Positions 1 through 8,951 are shown, counted from the first letter of the stretch. The stretch: DNA of 64,000 bases from Syntrophus aciditrophicus SB (GCF_000013405.1 NC_007759.1:2171001-2235000), one strand, 5' to 3'. The notes: generated from the sequence alone by a model not told the origin. Translations and numbers: made by a program.

Positions 1-47
1 GAAAGAATGAAACCGGGGGCCTGATCACCTTTTTTCAGCATTGCCAT
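1..47 (-). CDS. Redoxin-like protein, N-terminus only (cut by window edge)
   Basis: Fifteen codons are visible on the minus strand. They read like the N-terminus of a peroxiredoxin/thioredoxin-fold (AhpC/TSA or redoxin) protein, with the typical K-K-G-D-x-A-P-G-F pattern after a short start. A strong ribosome site (AGGAGG, 10 bases before the ATG at 47) supports the start. The catalytic cysteine region lies outside the window, so the subclass cannot be told. Confidence 0.55.
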   Translation of the reverse strand, partial: MAMLKKGDQAPGFIL

Positions 48-167
48 TGGGTAAAACCTCCTGGATATCCCTCTCAAGCAGTACTTCAGATAAGGGAGGG
101 GCAATCTTTAACGACGACTTTTTTCAAAACAGGCCATGTTTGTCCACTCACTTCCATTTTTTCTGAA

Positions 168-515
168 CTATTGGACTTCTTTCAGCGATTTGTTCAAGAT
201 GGAAGCGAGCTTCCAGGCCCCGTCTGATTTCCTGTACACGATCAGCACATCCGCCAAGTATTGCCTGCCGCTGGTCGCGTCCTTCAAACGCATGCCGATG
301 TCGTATTCTATCATTTCACCCTGTTGTACCCTGCTGTTGATTCTGAATTCCTGAAACTCCGATAAATCGTTAAATTTCCATATCAATCCATCTATACTCT
401 TCATCGTTTGACCAATCAGATCCCTCTTGATCTGGTTGGCTTCCGGTGTTCTGGAACACCCGGCCAGCAATCCAATCGTCGCCACTATGAGGCAAATCAG
501 GACTTTTCTTTTCAT
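168..515 (-). CDS. Small lipoprotein of unknown function
   Basis: A 115-residue protein with a lysine/arginine start, a hydrophobic segment and a lipobox (LLAGC, about residues 16-20), so it should be lipid-anchored and exported. The rest is a small charged domain resembling periplasmic NTF2-like or DUF lipoproteins, but no family is recognised. The ATG at 515 is chosen over the longer frame starting at 548 because AAGGAGGT lies 5 bases upstream of it and the signal peptide then begins correctly with MKRK. Confidence 0.75.
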   Translation of the reverse strand: MKRKVLICLIVATIGLLAGCSRTPEANQIKRDLIGQTMKSIDGLIWKFNDLSEFQEFRINSRVQQGEMIEYDIGMRLKDATSGRQYLADVLIVYRKSDGAWKLASILNKSLKEVQ

Positions 516-835
516 TGCGACCTCCTTATTGTTTAAAGCTCTATCCAAAGGGGCTTTTTATTTTTCTCATGAGTATAAGAATACAGGAAGGGGTCATTAA
601 AATTAAATAATATTTAAGCAATAAATACAAATATCGACTACACAAGTTACCTGTGTGAAAAATATCACGGTTTCCCTGTTGAATATCAGTGAAGCTTATC
701 ACTTTACCCCCATTGAATGTGACTCGGGAGGTGAATAAAATAGAAACAAAGGAAGGCTGTCCGAGGTAAACAGAATTAACTCCTGAGAGTATGACGTGCG
801 GGGGAACAATTCTTTCCTCCCGGGAGGGATTCGCC

Positions 836-1042
836 ATGAATTATAAAGAATACCTGAAAACATTGATCGGCAGAAGGGGAACACTGGATATGCCCAAAAA
901 TGGTCCCCACTACACTCTTCATTTCAATGAATCGGATTCTCGACACAAAAATGCCCACCTTGTCGATGTGGATGATAATTTTGTGGTCATTCATCATGAT
1001 GTCTATGGGATACTTAGAATTCCGCTCTCTTCTCTCTGGTAG
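836..1042 (+). CDS. Small conserved-type hypothetical protein (68 aa)
   Basis: A short protein rich in Tyr, His and Asp whose C-terminal half reads like a small beta-barrel (DVDDNFVVI, GILRIPLSSL), the way Sm-like or PilZ-like folds do. The ATG at 836 is preceded by GGGAGGGA at good spacing; an in-frame ATG at 791 has no such site. It has no signal peptide and stands alone between divergent or opposite neighbours. Function unknown. Confidence 0.6.
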   Translation: MNYKEYLKTLIGRRGTLDMPKNGPHYTLHFNESDSRHKNAHLVDVDDNFVVIHHDVYGILRIPLSSLW

Positions 1043-1051
1043 TTTGTTTCT

Positions 1052-1573
1052 TTACATTGTGTCATTCTTCGCTTCCAATGGCGCCCCCACCTCCCTTAGA
1101 TGGAAAGCGGTAACAGCCTGCCCATGAAAAGTTCTAGTGACCTTGAAGAACCCTTCAATTTTGAGTGAAATGAGCCCTTTTCCGCCGCCTGCAGAGCAGC
1201 TTGGGCCATGATTGCCACTGAAGTAGAAAATTGCGCTCACAGGCTTTTCTCTAATATTGGAAAGCTGGACTGAGATGCCGTGGAAGAAAGGAGACGTTGC
1301 GGAATCCGGATTGATGTTTTCTCTCCCTGCCCTGTCAACCTGTTCACCGACCGCGAAACCTGCCTCAATGTGGGTGTCAAGAAATACGATTCGACGATCG
1401 TTTGCCTCCAGAAACGATATCAAATCCTGATTGTCGGGAAGGGTAATCTGGATGGGATCACAAAATTCCTGTACTTTGCTGCTCCTCATGACCGAGGGTA
1501 TCCACGAAACCTCTTCGAATGGCTTGGAGATGGCGGTTAACATGCGTAAAATCTTGTTAAGCCGTTCAATCAT
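1052..1573 (-). CDS. Hypothetical protein (173 aa)
   Basis: An open frame of 173 codons ending 10 bases from the convergent gene at 836-1042. The protein has no signal peptide or membrane segment; a central stretch with alternating hydrophobic residues (GISVQLSNIREKPVSAIFYF) suggests a beta-sandwich or PilZ-like domain. No clear ribosome site precedes the start, so the N-terminus is uncertain. I do not recognise a family. A frame of 86 codons on the other strand inside it is taken as a shadow. Confidence 0.45.
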   Translation of the reverse strand: MIERLNKILRMLTAISKPFEEVSWIPSVMRSSKVQEFCDPIQITLPDNQDLISFLEANDRRIVFLDTHIEAGFAVGEQVDRAGRENINPDSATSPFFHGISVQLSNIREKPVSAIFYFSGNHGPSCSAGGGKGLISLKIEGFFKVTRTFHGQAVTAFHLREVGAPLEAKNDTM

Positions 1574-1723
1574 AGGAATTTTTAATTCGCCTGTCTTAGA
1601 AGTCAGTAAGAGATCAATCGAGGAAAATCTTTAAGTCAACAGAGAGTTTCATAGCAGAAATAGTGTATTTATTAAATGTTTTTTAACAAGATTGCATATT
1701 TGGCAACTATTTCCGGAAAGCAG

Positions 1724-1748
1724 TTACGGCGTCTGCAGAACGCCGCAA
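1724..1748. other. Hairpin between convergent/tail-to-head genes
   Basis: Nine-base arms (TTACGGCGT and ACGCCGCAA, one mismatch) flank a 7-base loop just beyond the 3' end of the VOC gene at 1786. It may end the Nudix-VOC transcript, but no T-run follows on either strand, so rho-independent termination is doubtful. Confidence 0.3.
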
Positions 1749-1785
1749 ATTAATCAGTCATGATGGACAAGGCTTGAGAAGCCGT

Positions 1786-2370
1786 CTAATCCGCTGTTAC
1801 GGTCTTGCCGAGCTCTGTCAACAGTTTCTTGATCTCTTCAGGATTAAGCTCCAAAGCAACTTTTCCGCCTCCGGGATGTGAAAATATGAGGGTCGCGCCG
1901 GTATTCGTCTTCTCGACCTGCCACTTTATATCGTCAGGAAGCTTCACCTTTTCAGACAGCCAGTCGCTGGAATGAAATTCCGCAATCTGAATCAGGACAC
2001 CAAAGGCATGACGGGGATGAATAAAAATCTCTTTCCAGACGCCGCCGGCATACTCACTGTGGCCGAAGAAGGGAATGCCCTGTTCTTCAAGATGTTTCAT
2101 GGTCCCGCGGAGGTCAGGCGTTTGCAGGGTGATATGGTGAATGCCCCCCTCTTTTCTCTTAAGAAAACCGTCCAGGAAGCTTCCCGTCCCTGTGGGCGAG
2201 ATGATCTCCAAACGGGACAGGTCTCCCAGGGAAAATAACCTCCAGAAATACTTCATGTGGGGATCTTCACCCCCGACGCAGGCAACGGCCCCCAGGATGA
2301 CGCGAAAGAAATGTTCAGCCTTTTCCCGGTCTCGAACCGCCAGAGATACGTGATCTATACGCGAAATCAT
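1786..2370 (-). CDS. VOC-superfamily (glyoxalase-like) protein
   Basis: The first 130 residues form a vicinal-oxygen-chelate module: an opening IDHVSLAVRDREKAEHFF strand-helix and a second half starting HHITLQTPDL, as in methylmalonyl-CoA epimerase and lactoylglutathione lyase relatives. The metal-binding pattern would be H7, the second-module H and a Glu. The 60-residue C-terminal extension (two short amphipathic stretches ending in a helix) is not part of the core fold. Its start codon overlaps the Nudix stop (ATGA), so the two genes are translationally coupled. Substrate unknown; methylmalonyl-CoA epimerase is possible but unproven. Confidence 0.7.
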   Translation of the reverse strand: MISRIDHVSLAVRDREKAEHFFRVILGAVACVGGEDPHMKYFWRLFSLGDLSRLEIISPTGTGSFLDGFLKRKEGGIHHITLQTPDLRGTMKHLEEQGIPFFGHSEYAGGVWKEIFIHPRHAFGVLIQIAEFHSSDWLSEKVKLPDDIKWQVEKTNTGATLIFSHPGGGKVALELNPEEIKKLLTELGKTVTAD

Positions 2371-2846
2371 ATTTCCCCCTCCCTTTCAAGCCTTTCACAT
2401 AATTCATCGATAAACCCTGTCTGGCCTTTGAGAAGCTTTTTCTCTGCCACTGAAACGGGAAACCATTCCGCCCGGTCGACTTCCGGAAATTCCGACAGTT
2501 TACCTGAATGAGGCGGCCATTCCATTGTAAAGGTATTACTTTTTAAGGCGTTTACATCACAGTCGCCTTCAAAGGCCCACGCGCTGACTAATTTGCCGCT
2601 GGGTTGTTTCCTCGGGGTTAAGACCAGGAAATTCCCTTCTGCGTCGAAGCCTGTCTCCTCCTTGAACTCACGTTTTGCCGCAGCCAAGGGATCTTCTTCA
2701 TTTGAATACTCGCCTTTCGGAATGGACCATGTTCCTTCGTCCCTGCCTGCCCAGTAAGGCCCGCCGGGATGAACCAGCAGCACTTCCAGTTTTAAATCCC
2801 GATAACGATACAAAATCAATCCGGCGCTTCTTCTGTTATTTTTCAT
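2367..2846 (-). CDS. NUDIX hydrolase
   Basis: A 159-residue protein with a complete Nudix box (G-x5-E-x7-R-E-x2-E-E-x-G, about residues 45-67), the Mg-binding helix that hydrolyses nucleoside diphosphates linked to another moiety. The start NRRSAGLILYRY and the P-K-G-E-Y turn resemble small predicted (di)nucleoside polyphosphate hydrolases (MutT/Ap4A type). It is the first gene of a two-gene unit with the VOC protein. No strong ribosome site is seen before the ATG. Confidence 0.85.
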   Translation of the reverse strand: MKNNRRSAGLILYRYRDLKLEVLLVHPGGPYWAGRDEGTWSIPKGEYSNEEDPLAAAKREFKEETGFDAEGNFLVLTPRKQPSGKLVSAWAFEGDCDVNALKSNTFTMEWPPHSGKLSEFPEVDRAEWFPVSVAEKKLLKGQTGFIDELCERLEREGEI

Positions 2847-3303
2847 AATGAACAGTTTTCCATAAGTTTAGAGAGTCGTTTGAATATTACCGGAAGAGTA
2901 TTTTACGAAATTTATCAAGGTCTGACTTTCCGTTTCACCGATACAATCATATAGATTCTGCACAATAACGGATTGATTAGAAAATTCAAGCCGTTGTTTT
3001 AAAATAGGTGCCGCAGCGGGAACCCACTGAACGGTTGGATGAGCCTTTTCGTCGCCATCAGCTGCATTACCTTTCAATACAGGGATGATTCAGCTTATTT
3101 TTTATATTTCATAACTTTCATGGCTGTAGAATTCACTCAGCAGAAAGGACAGTCGGGAGTGGATAGATTGTATTCAACTCAACGGGAGAGATGGATACTT
3201 GATATGCACTCTCCAGCCTGGCGCAAGAAAAATGAGCATCAACAGCCGTGATGACTAAAATATAGAATAATAATATCAACATGTTACAATGCCTACGACA
3301 CTT

Positions 3304-3318
3304 TGGCACGGCAAATGC
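3304..3318 (+). promoter_or_regulatory. Candidate sigma-54 promoter (-24/-12)
   Basis: TGGCACGGCAAATGC has the GG and GC dinucleotides separated by exactly 10 bases and matches the consensus TGGCAC element perfectly; the -12 part is one base off TTGC. It lies 51 bases upstream of the His/Gly-rich secreted protein at 3370. Spacing and position fit, but one such match can occur by chance. Confidence 0.4.
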
Positions 3319-3369
3319 CATGACAAGATCAAGGAAGTAAAAACAAAAATCGACAGGAGGCATGGAATC

Positions 3370-3669
3370 ATGAAAAAATTGACAACGCTGTTCATTACGG
3401 CCCTCATGGTGACAGGATTGACGACATCCGCTTTCGCCGTTGGTCCTGCCGGAAACGAGCGTGGACGGGATGACCGCGAAAGCTACCGGAGTGAAACTGT
3501 CCGAGGTGGCTTTCAGGGCCGATACGAGCGAGGAAGAAATGTTCATCATGGCAGGCATGTATACAACCGGGCGCAGCATAGCGGATACGGACGCGGCTGG
3601 GGACATCATGACAGGTATGGACACGGGTGGGGGAATCACGGCGGATTCGGGCACGGCTGGGGCCGATAG
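3370..3669 (+). CDS. Secreted Gly/His/Arg-rich low-complexity protein
   Basis: A 99-residue protein with a clear signal peptide (MKKLTTLFITALMV ... TSAFA, cleavage near residue 24). The mature part is dominated by R, G, H, Y and W, ending in imperfect GHGWG repeats. Such tails can bind metals or nucleic acid, but nothing here proves it. The ATG at 3370 is chosen because AGGAGG sits 9 bases before it. A perfect rho-independent terminator follows at 3781, so it is probably monocistronic, with a possible sigma-54 promoter at 3304. Confidence 0.8.
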   Translation: MKKLTTLFITALMVTGLTTSAFAVGPAGNERGRDDRESYRSETVRGGFQGRYERGRNVHHGRHVYNRAQHSGYGRGWGHHDRYGHGWGNHGGFGHGWGR

Positions 3670-3780
3670 GTCAGGCTCATGCCTCGATGACCGGAAACGA
3701 TCTCAACCTGTTCTCTGATGCCGCCGGCCGCAATCAACCCATCGTATCCGTCCACCAGAATGAGATTAAGCAGGAATTGA

Positions 3781-3819
3781 GATAAAGCAGGATAGATTAT
3801 GGGTCCTGCTTTATCTTTT
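3781..3819 (+). terminator. Rho-independent terminator
   Basis: A perfect 12-bp stem (GATAAAGCAGGA / TCCTGCTTTATC) with an 11-base loop is followed by TTTT. It lies 110 bases after the His/Gly-rich gene and faces the amylase gene from the other strand. Confidence 0.85.
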
Positions 3820-3870
3820 AAAGAATGGGGCAGGAAAACGTGGGCAGTCGTCTGAATCGCCGCTCAGTCG

Positions 3871-5385
3871 TTATTGATTTTTGATCGTTAAAATGATCGC
3901 GCTTTTTTTGCCTAACCTGATCTTCAGCTTTCCTTCCCGGATGGGGTGCAACTGGTTATCCAGCAGGGAAACCAGGGTGGCATCCGACAGCTTCTCACGG
4001 ATGCGCCGGGGCAGATCAGGATTGTGCCCGATGTCAATGATCACCTCAGAGGGCATATCCAGCCACCCGTTATGAAATCCAGCTATAACTATATTATCTT
4101 CCACGTACCTCAAAAAGATCATCAGGAAATAGTCGACATACAGACAGACAAAATAGCCGGAGGAAAGAGCGTCGTTGCTCCGCCTGATCGAGATCATTTT
4201 TCGTGTATGATCATAGATTTCTTTTTCATGGGAATATTCAGTTTTCACCTCATAGTCGGCATTCAGTTTTTCCCAGGGGAAATCCCGCCTGTTATCGGGG
4301 TCGGAATGGCCTTCAAGCCCCAATTCCGTCCCATAGTAGATTTGAGGAATGCCTCTGATCGTGAAAAGAAAGGTCAAGGTCAGTTTCATGACGTCCGTTG
4401 CTTTTCGATAATCGCCCGCCTGCCGATCGAGAATCCAGGTCATGAAACGGGCCGAAAGATCGTGGTTGTCCAGCAGGGTGACAAGCTGATTGTGGTTGGA
4501 GTAGGATCGGTCGCGTTCCAGTATGCCTGTTCCAATGTTGTAAGGTGAAATGAAATCCGTCATGCCATGGTCATAAACGAATACATTTTTGATGGCATTC
4601 TGCATGGGAAAATCAAAAAGCTGATCGATGGCATCGTATTTCTGATATTGAGACAGGTTGTCGATATCAAAAACGAGGACTTCCCCCAGCAGGGTAACAC
4701 CCGGGAATTGCCCCTTGACCTGTGTTTTAAAGTAGGTCCAGAAGTTTCTTTCAACGTGTTTGACCGTGTCCATGCGGATTCCGTCAACACCCGTTTCCCG
4801 CAGCCAGGAAAGAATTGTTTCCGTATGATAATCGCACACATCGGGTAAATCCAGATCCATGTCCGGCAATCCGGACAACTGTCCCTCCGTTTCGCTTGTC
4901 TCCAAACTTATATTCATCCTGTTGAACCAGGAGGAACAGATGGGGGTGGGATTGTCCAGACTGTCGAAAATTCCGGGATGCCTGTATCCGGTATGGTTCA
5001 CGACAACATCCAGAATAAGTTTTATCCCGTTCATGTGAAGCCGATCCACCAGGTCTCGAAGATAATATTTGCTTCCTGGGAGATAGTGGCCGTTATCGAT
5101 ATAAAGGACAGGATTTACGGCGTTGAAATCCAGCGCCCAATATCCGTGATAGCCGTGCGCGGTTTCGAGATCAATCTGGCGGTAAACCGGAGTGATCCAT
5201 AAAGCCGTTATTCCGAGATTCTTGAGGTAGGGAATTTTCTCGATAATCCCGTCGAAGTTGCCGCCATGATAAAAAAAAGGGTTGTCCTTGTTTATCTTCT
5301 GTTTTACTTCCGGTTTCTGGTTTTCTATCCCATAAAACCTGTCGGTAATGATGAAATAAATAATGTCTTTACGGGTAATGGCCAT
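3871..5385 (-). CDS. Alpha-amylase family glycoside hydrolase (GH13), cytoplasmic
   Basis: A 504-residue enzyme showing the four GH13 signatures in order: DVVVNH (about 125), GIRMDTVKH with the nucleophile Asp (about 205), the general acid in LLGEV (about 235) and LLDNHD (about 305), then a beta-domain C-terminus. There is no signal peptide, so it should act inside the cell on maltodextrin or storage glucan. The ATG at 5385 has GAGGAAATC just upstream and begins at the conserved first barrel strand; the frame extends 48 codons further into the neighbouring protease gene, which is not used. The two genes are 37 bases apart and probably co-transcribed, although functionally unrelated. Confidence 0.9.
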   Translation of the reverse strand: MAITRKDIIYFIITDRFYGIENQKPEVKQKINKDNPFFYHGGNFDGIIEKIPYLKNLGITALWITPVYRQIDLETAHGYHGYWALDFNAVNPVLYIDNGHYLPGSKYYLRDLVDRLHMNGIKLILDVVVNHTGYRHPGIFDSLDNPTPICSSWFNRMNISLETSETEGQLSGLPDMDLDLPDVCDYHTETILSWLRETGVDGIRMDTVKHVERNFWTYFKTQVKGQFPGVTLLGEVLVFDIDNLSQYQKYDAIDQLFDFPMQNAIKNVFVYDHGMTDFISPYNIGTGILERDRSYSNHNQLVTLLDNHDLSARFMTWILDRQAGDYRKATDVMKLTLTFLFTIRGIPQIYYGTELGLEGHSDPDNRRDFPWEKLNADYEVKTEYSHEKEIYDHTRKMISIRRSNDALSSGYFVCLYVDYFLMIFLRYVEDNIVIAGFHNGWLDMPSEVIIDIGHNPDLPRRIREKLSDATLVSLLDNQLHPIREGKLKIRLGKKSAIILTIKNQ

Positions 5386-5422
5386 GATTTCCTCAGGTTG
5401 ATTGATGCGGGGTTTCAAGTTT

Positions 5423-6271
5423 TTATAAATATTTTGCGTTAAAGGCATCGCACTGGCCGGGATCACCCGACTCGAAACCTCGTTTGAACCACCGGACCCT
5501 CTGTTCCGACGTGCCGTGGGTGAAGGCATCGGGTACGATTGTTCCCCGTGTCTGTTTCATGATCCGGTCATCACCGATGGCGCTTGCGGCCCCCAGGGCC
5601 TCTTCCAGATCACCGGATTCCAGAATGTTGCGCACCTTGTCCGCATGGCAGCCCCAGACACCGGCAAAACAGTCGGCCTGCAATTCCACCCGCACGGAAA
5701 GCTGGTTGGCCTCCACCTTGCTCATTTGCTGCATGGCCCTTTGGGTCTGATCGGTAATACCCAGGAGGTTCTGTACGTGATGACCCACTTCATGGGCAAT
5801 CACATAGGCCTGGGCAAAATCACCGGGTGCCTGAAAGCGGTTCTTCATATCTTCGAAAAAGCTCAAGTCTATATAAACCTTGCGATCACCAGGACAATAG
5901 AAGGGTCCCATGGCTGCCTGCGCGAATCCGCAGGCGGATTGAACAGCCCCGGAAAAAAGAACCAGCTTCGGCTCCTCATAGGTTCTTCCGCTGCGGCGGA
6001 ATATTTCGTGCCAGGTCGTTTCCGTATCGGCAAGGACGACGGATACAAATTGACTCGTGGGATCCTGTCGCACCGTCTGCTCCTGCTGAGACACGGGCGG
6101 AGGTCCGGTTTCCTGAACCTGTTGCAGGACGACCGATGGATCAATGCCGAAGTAGAGGCTCAGAAGCACCAGAATAACCGTACCGATCCCCGCCCCCGCA
6201 ATCCCGCGTTTGACGGTCACCCCTCGTCTGTCCTCAACATTCTCGCTCCTTCTTTGATTTTGCCAGCGCAT
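5423..6271 (-). CDS. Neutral zinc metallopeptidase, YpfJ family
   Basis: A 282-residue membrane-anchored protein. The N-terminus carries the family sequence NVEDRRG, then a single transmembrane helix (about 22-42), a Pro/Gln linker and a peptidase domain with the zinc motif HEVGHH (HExxH). Conserved LQADCFAGVWG and SEQRVRWFKRG blocks near the end confirm the family. The ATG at 6271 is preferred to 6280 because AAAGGA lies 8 bases before it. The active site should face the periplasm. Its substrate is unknown. Confidence 0.9.
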   Translation of the reverse strand: MRWQNQRRSENVEDRRGVTVKRGIAGAGIGTVILVLLSLYFGIDPSVVLQQVQETGPPPVSQQEQTVRQDPTSQFVSVVLADTETTWHEIFRRSGRTYEEPKLVLFSGAVQSACGFAQAAMGPFYCPGDRKVYIDLSFFEDMKNRFQAPGDFAQAYVIAHEVGHHVQNLLGITDQTQRAMQQMSKVEANQLSVRVELQADCFAGVWGCHADKVRNILESGDLEEALGAASAIGDDRIMKQTRGTIVPDAFTHGTSEQRVRWFKRGFESGDPGQCDAFNAKYL

Positions 6272-6692
6272 ACCGTTCATCCTTTCCCGGTGTTCCCTGC
6301 ATGACTTCTTCTAAAATCATGGCTGCAGAAAACGGTTTATTTCAGACTTTTCTTTCCTGAATTGACCTGATCACCAAAGGATTCTTTCCAATACCGTTCA
6401 CTTTTTATAACTCATTTTTTATAACTCATATCCGAAATCTTGGGAAGATGACTTTTTCAGCTTACATTATATCCGCATATCCGCCATGGTGGGGATGACG
6501 ACGTTCATTCCAGATTCCCTGTTTTCACGTCGACCCTTCCGGAAATTTGATTTTCCGTCATAATCTCTGTTAGTATTCTTTCAACTGTTTTTGGCTGTCA
6601 GGGCTTTGATAAGGGAAATCAGAAGAAAGAGGCAGGCCCCGGACTTTAAAAACGGGGTTTTCCTTCATGGAGAACAGGAAACTGGAAACACC
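6272..6692. other. Intergenic region between divergent genes
   Basis: About 420 bases with no convincing gene. It must hold promoters for both the YpfJ gene (minus) and the DUF4126 gene (plus). The only structure seen is a 14-base tandem duplication at 6402-6429. Confidence 0.5.
6402..6429. repeat. Two-copy tandem repeat, 14-base unit
   Basis: TTTTTATAACTCAT occurs twice with no gap. It is AT-rich and lies in the divergent intergenic region, so it may be a slippage product or a regulator site. Confidence 0.7.
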
Positions 6693-7268
6693 ATGGATAC
6701 TCTGATCGGAATGGCGATCGGCATCGGTTTGAGCGCCGCGTGCGGCTTCAGAGTCTTTGTCCCGTTGCTGATCATGAATCTTGCGACATCGAGTGGACAG
6801 ATTCACCTGTCGCCTGAATTTTCATGGATTGGAAGCCCTTATGCAACGGCAGCTTTCGCGACGGCAACCCTCATCGAAATTCTCTGTTATTACATACCCT
6901 GGGTCGATCACATTATCGATACGATCTCAACGCCAGCCGCAGTGATTGCCGGAACCGTCGTTACAGCGTCAACAGCGATCGAATTGTCTCCTTTTTTAAA
7001 GTGGACTCTGGCGCTGATTGCCGGTGGAGGAATAGCTGGACTGGTGCAGGGATCAACGGTCGCGCTTCGGGCAAAATCATCGATCTCCACGGGAGGAGCC
7101 GCAAATCCCCTGATTTCCACACTGGAGTTGATCGGCGCCATATTGACAGCCCTGCTCGCTGTCCTTGTTCCTGTTCTCTGCCTGATACTCGTCGGCTTTT
7201 TTTGTTTTGTTATCTTCCGGAAAGTCGGCCGCCTGATATTCGGAAGAATGAAATTTCAACAGAGATAA
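6693..7268 (+). CDS. DUF4126 family membrane protein
   Basis: A 191-residue integral membrane protein with about five hydrophobic segments. The opening GMAIGIGLSAACGFRVFVPLL and the glycine-rich segment around GGGIAGLVQGSTVALRA are typical of DUF4126. The ATG at 6693 starts the first membrane helix; the open frame upstream is not hydrophobic. It is followed after 20 bases by a second membrane protein (DUF2238), so the two are probably an operon. Function unknown. Confidence 0.85.
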   Translation: MDTLIGMAIGIGLSAACGFRVFVPLLIMNLATSSGQIHLSPEFSWIGSPYATAAFATATLIEILCYYIPWVDHIIDTISTPAAVIAGTVVTASTAIELSPFLKWTLALIAGGGIAGLVQGSTVALRAKSSISTGGAANPLISTLELIGAILTALLAVLVPVLCLILVGFFCFVIFRKVGRLIFGRMKFQQR

Positions 7269-7288
7269 CTTGTCGTGAGAAAAGACCA

Positions 7289-7906
7289 ATGTTAAAACAA
7301 AACCGGATTCTGATCCTTTATATCATCATCTTTTTTCTTGCCCTGATCCTCTCAGGAATCCATCCAAAAGATCAACTGGTCTGGTTCCTGGAGGTCTCGC
7401 CGGCGGTGATGGCTCTTGCCATCCTGGCCGTCAGTTTCAAAAAATTCCGTTTCTCGAATCTCGTTTACTTTCTCATTCTTGTCCACTCCATCGTTCTGAT
7501 GATCGGGGGGCACTGGACATATGCCGAAGTCCCTTTTTTCAACTGGCTAAGGGATATCGGGATATTCTCCCGCAATAATTATGACAAAGTTGGGCATTTC
7601 ATGCAGGGTTTTGTTCCCGTCCTGGTCGCGAGAGAAGTCATAATCCGGAAGGACATCGTCAATGGCGGGAGATGGACGAACTTTTTTTCCATCGCCGTAG
7701 TCCTGGCTGCAAGTGCGTGCTATGAATTTATCGAATGGTGGATTTCCCTTCTGAGTGGAAGCAGGGGCGACGCGTTTCTGGGAACGCAGGGATATACCTG
7801 GGACACTCAGTCCGACATGTTTTTCTGCCTGATCGGCGCCGTTGCTGCGATAATGACACTGGCCAGGATTCATGACAGGATGATTCGCGATTCACAGCAT
7901 TCATGA
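7289..7906 (+). CDS. DUF2238 (YjdF-like) inner-membrane protein
   Basis: A 205-residue protein with six or so transmembrane helices. Family landmarks are GGHWTYAEVPFF, RNNYDKVGHFMQGF, YEFIEWW and GTQGYTWDTQSDM, which put conserved acidic and His residues near the membrane surface. The start at 7289 follows the DUF4126 stop by 20 bases. A second, clearly related copy lies at 29309-29944 in this window. Biochemical role unknown. Confidence 0.88.
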   Translation: MLKQNRILILYIIIFFLALILSGIHPKDQLVWFLEVSPAVMALAILAVSFKKFRFSNLVYFLILVHSIVLMIGGHWTYAEVPFFNWLRDIGIFSRNNYDKVGHFMQGFVPVLVAREVIIRKDIVNGGRWTNFFSIAVVLAASACYEFIEWWISLLSGSRGDAFLGTQGYTWDTQSDMFFCLIGAVAAIMTLARIHDRMIRDSQHS

Positions 7907-8113
7907 GTTCTCATCACGAATCGGCCGGATTGAAAACTGTTTTCTCTGGCAATATCGGAATGGCCGCGGATTAACGGAGCATCAGGAGAACAATTTTTAA
8001 TTTGTTATTTTGACCGACCTACAGTATTTATATTTTATGGTCGACAGAGCGATGAAACCGTCATCTGAAAACACAATACCGGATTGCCCGCATTCCAAAG
8101 GAGGAATACAAGC

Positions 8114-8554
8114 ATGAAGACTTTCCGTATTTTTCTCCTTGGTGTCTTTTCCCTCTTCTTTTTCAGCGTCGCTAGCCGGGCGGCTGACTGGCAGTTTTTC
8201 AGTGAGAGTCCGCGCGGCGATTACTTTTACGACGCCTCAGGCATGAAAACAATATCGAAAAACGTCATAAGGGTTTTGGTTAAGCTGGATATCACTCCGG
8301 AAGAATGTGAACGGTGGCATGCCAGATTCGGAGAGAAATATCGTGATTTCAGTCACGAGGAAGAGTTGAAGGAAATCAACTGTTCCACTAAAAAGGCCAG
8401 GGTCATTTCCGTTACAGAATACGATGAAAATGGCGAGGTTATCGACAGAGTCCATTTTGGTGACACATCCGGGTGGGACCGCATTGCCCCCGGCACTGTA
8501 AATCACGCTTTATCGAAAGTCGTTTGCAAAAGGCAGAGAGCGGGAAAGAGATAG
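8114..8554 (+). CDS. Secreted surface-adhesin protein E-like protein
   Basis: A 146-residue exported protein: signal peptide to about residue 24 (ends SRAAD), then WQFF, a YFYDASGM strand, an EINCSTKKARV block and a final W-D-x-I-x-P-G-T ... C motif. This layout, with two Cys that could pair, matches the small surface-adhesin E-like domain of many proteobacteria. AGGAGG precedes the ATG at 8114. Probably periplasmic or surface-associated; no partner gene is evident. Confidence 0.7.
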   Translation: MKTFRIFLLGVFSLFFFSVASRAADWQFFSESPRGDYFYDASGMKTISKNVIRVLVKLDITPEECERWHARFGEKYRDFSHEEELKEINCSTKKARVISVTEYDENGEVIDRVHFGDTSGWDRIAPGTVNHALSKVVCKRQRAGKR

Positions 8555-8640
8555 TGAGGCAACAAAACATTAAAACAAAATAACCGAGGGCGTCAGGTCG
8601 CATCACCGGCAGATGGATGCGCAGGGAACAGGGAAACTCC

Positions 8641-8766
8641 ATGATTACGATTAACAGAATAGTCGATACGATACTGATTTACTGGCGGGAAATTCCGGAC
8701 TGGGTGGTTTTTGGCTTTATAATCGTTATAGTTATCCTTGGCCTTAAATTCGTGCTCAAACCTTGA
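8641..8766 (+). CDS. Small single-pass membrane protein (41 aa)
   Basis: A 41-codon frame: a short amphipathic N-terminus (MITINRIVDTILIYW), then a hydrophobic helix (FGFIIVIVILGLKFVL) ending with KP and a stop. GGGAAACTCC lies before the ATG. The composition is that of a real small membrane protein rather than random sequence. It sits 86 bases after the adhesin-E-like gene and 185 bases before porB. Confidence 0.5.
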   Translation: MITINRIVDTILIYWREIPDWVVFGFIIVIVILGLKFVLKP

Positions 8767-8951
8767 AGACGGCATAGCGAAGCGGAACGCGGAACAGGGG
8801 GGGAACAGAAAAAACCGGCGGGATACAAGGCCTGAAATTAAAAAGCACACACTGATCAAGCGGGAAGTTCAACAAACAAGACCTTTTTTGGAATGGGACA
8901 GTTCGCAACCAGGTGTCTCTCTCATTCCTTGACGGAAGATGGATACTGAAA

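Noticed and set aside
2868-3077. 69-codon frame on the minus strand upstream of the Nudix gene
   Set aside because: Starts with TTG, has no ribosome site and no protein-like composition; reads as random.
6824-7268. Long upstream extension of the DUF2238 frame
   Set aside because: The true start is the ATG at 7289 at the first membrane helix; the extension is a shadow of the DUF4126 gene.
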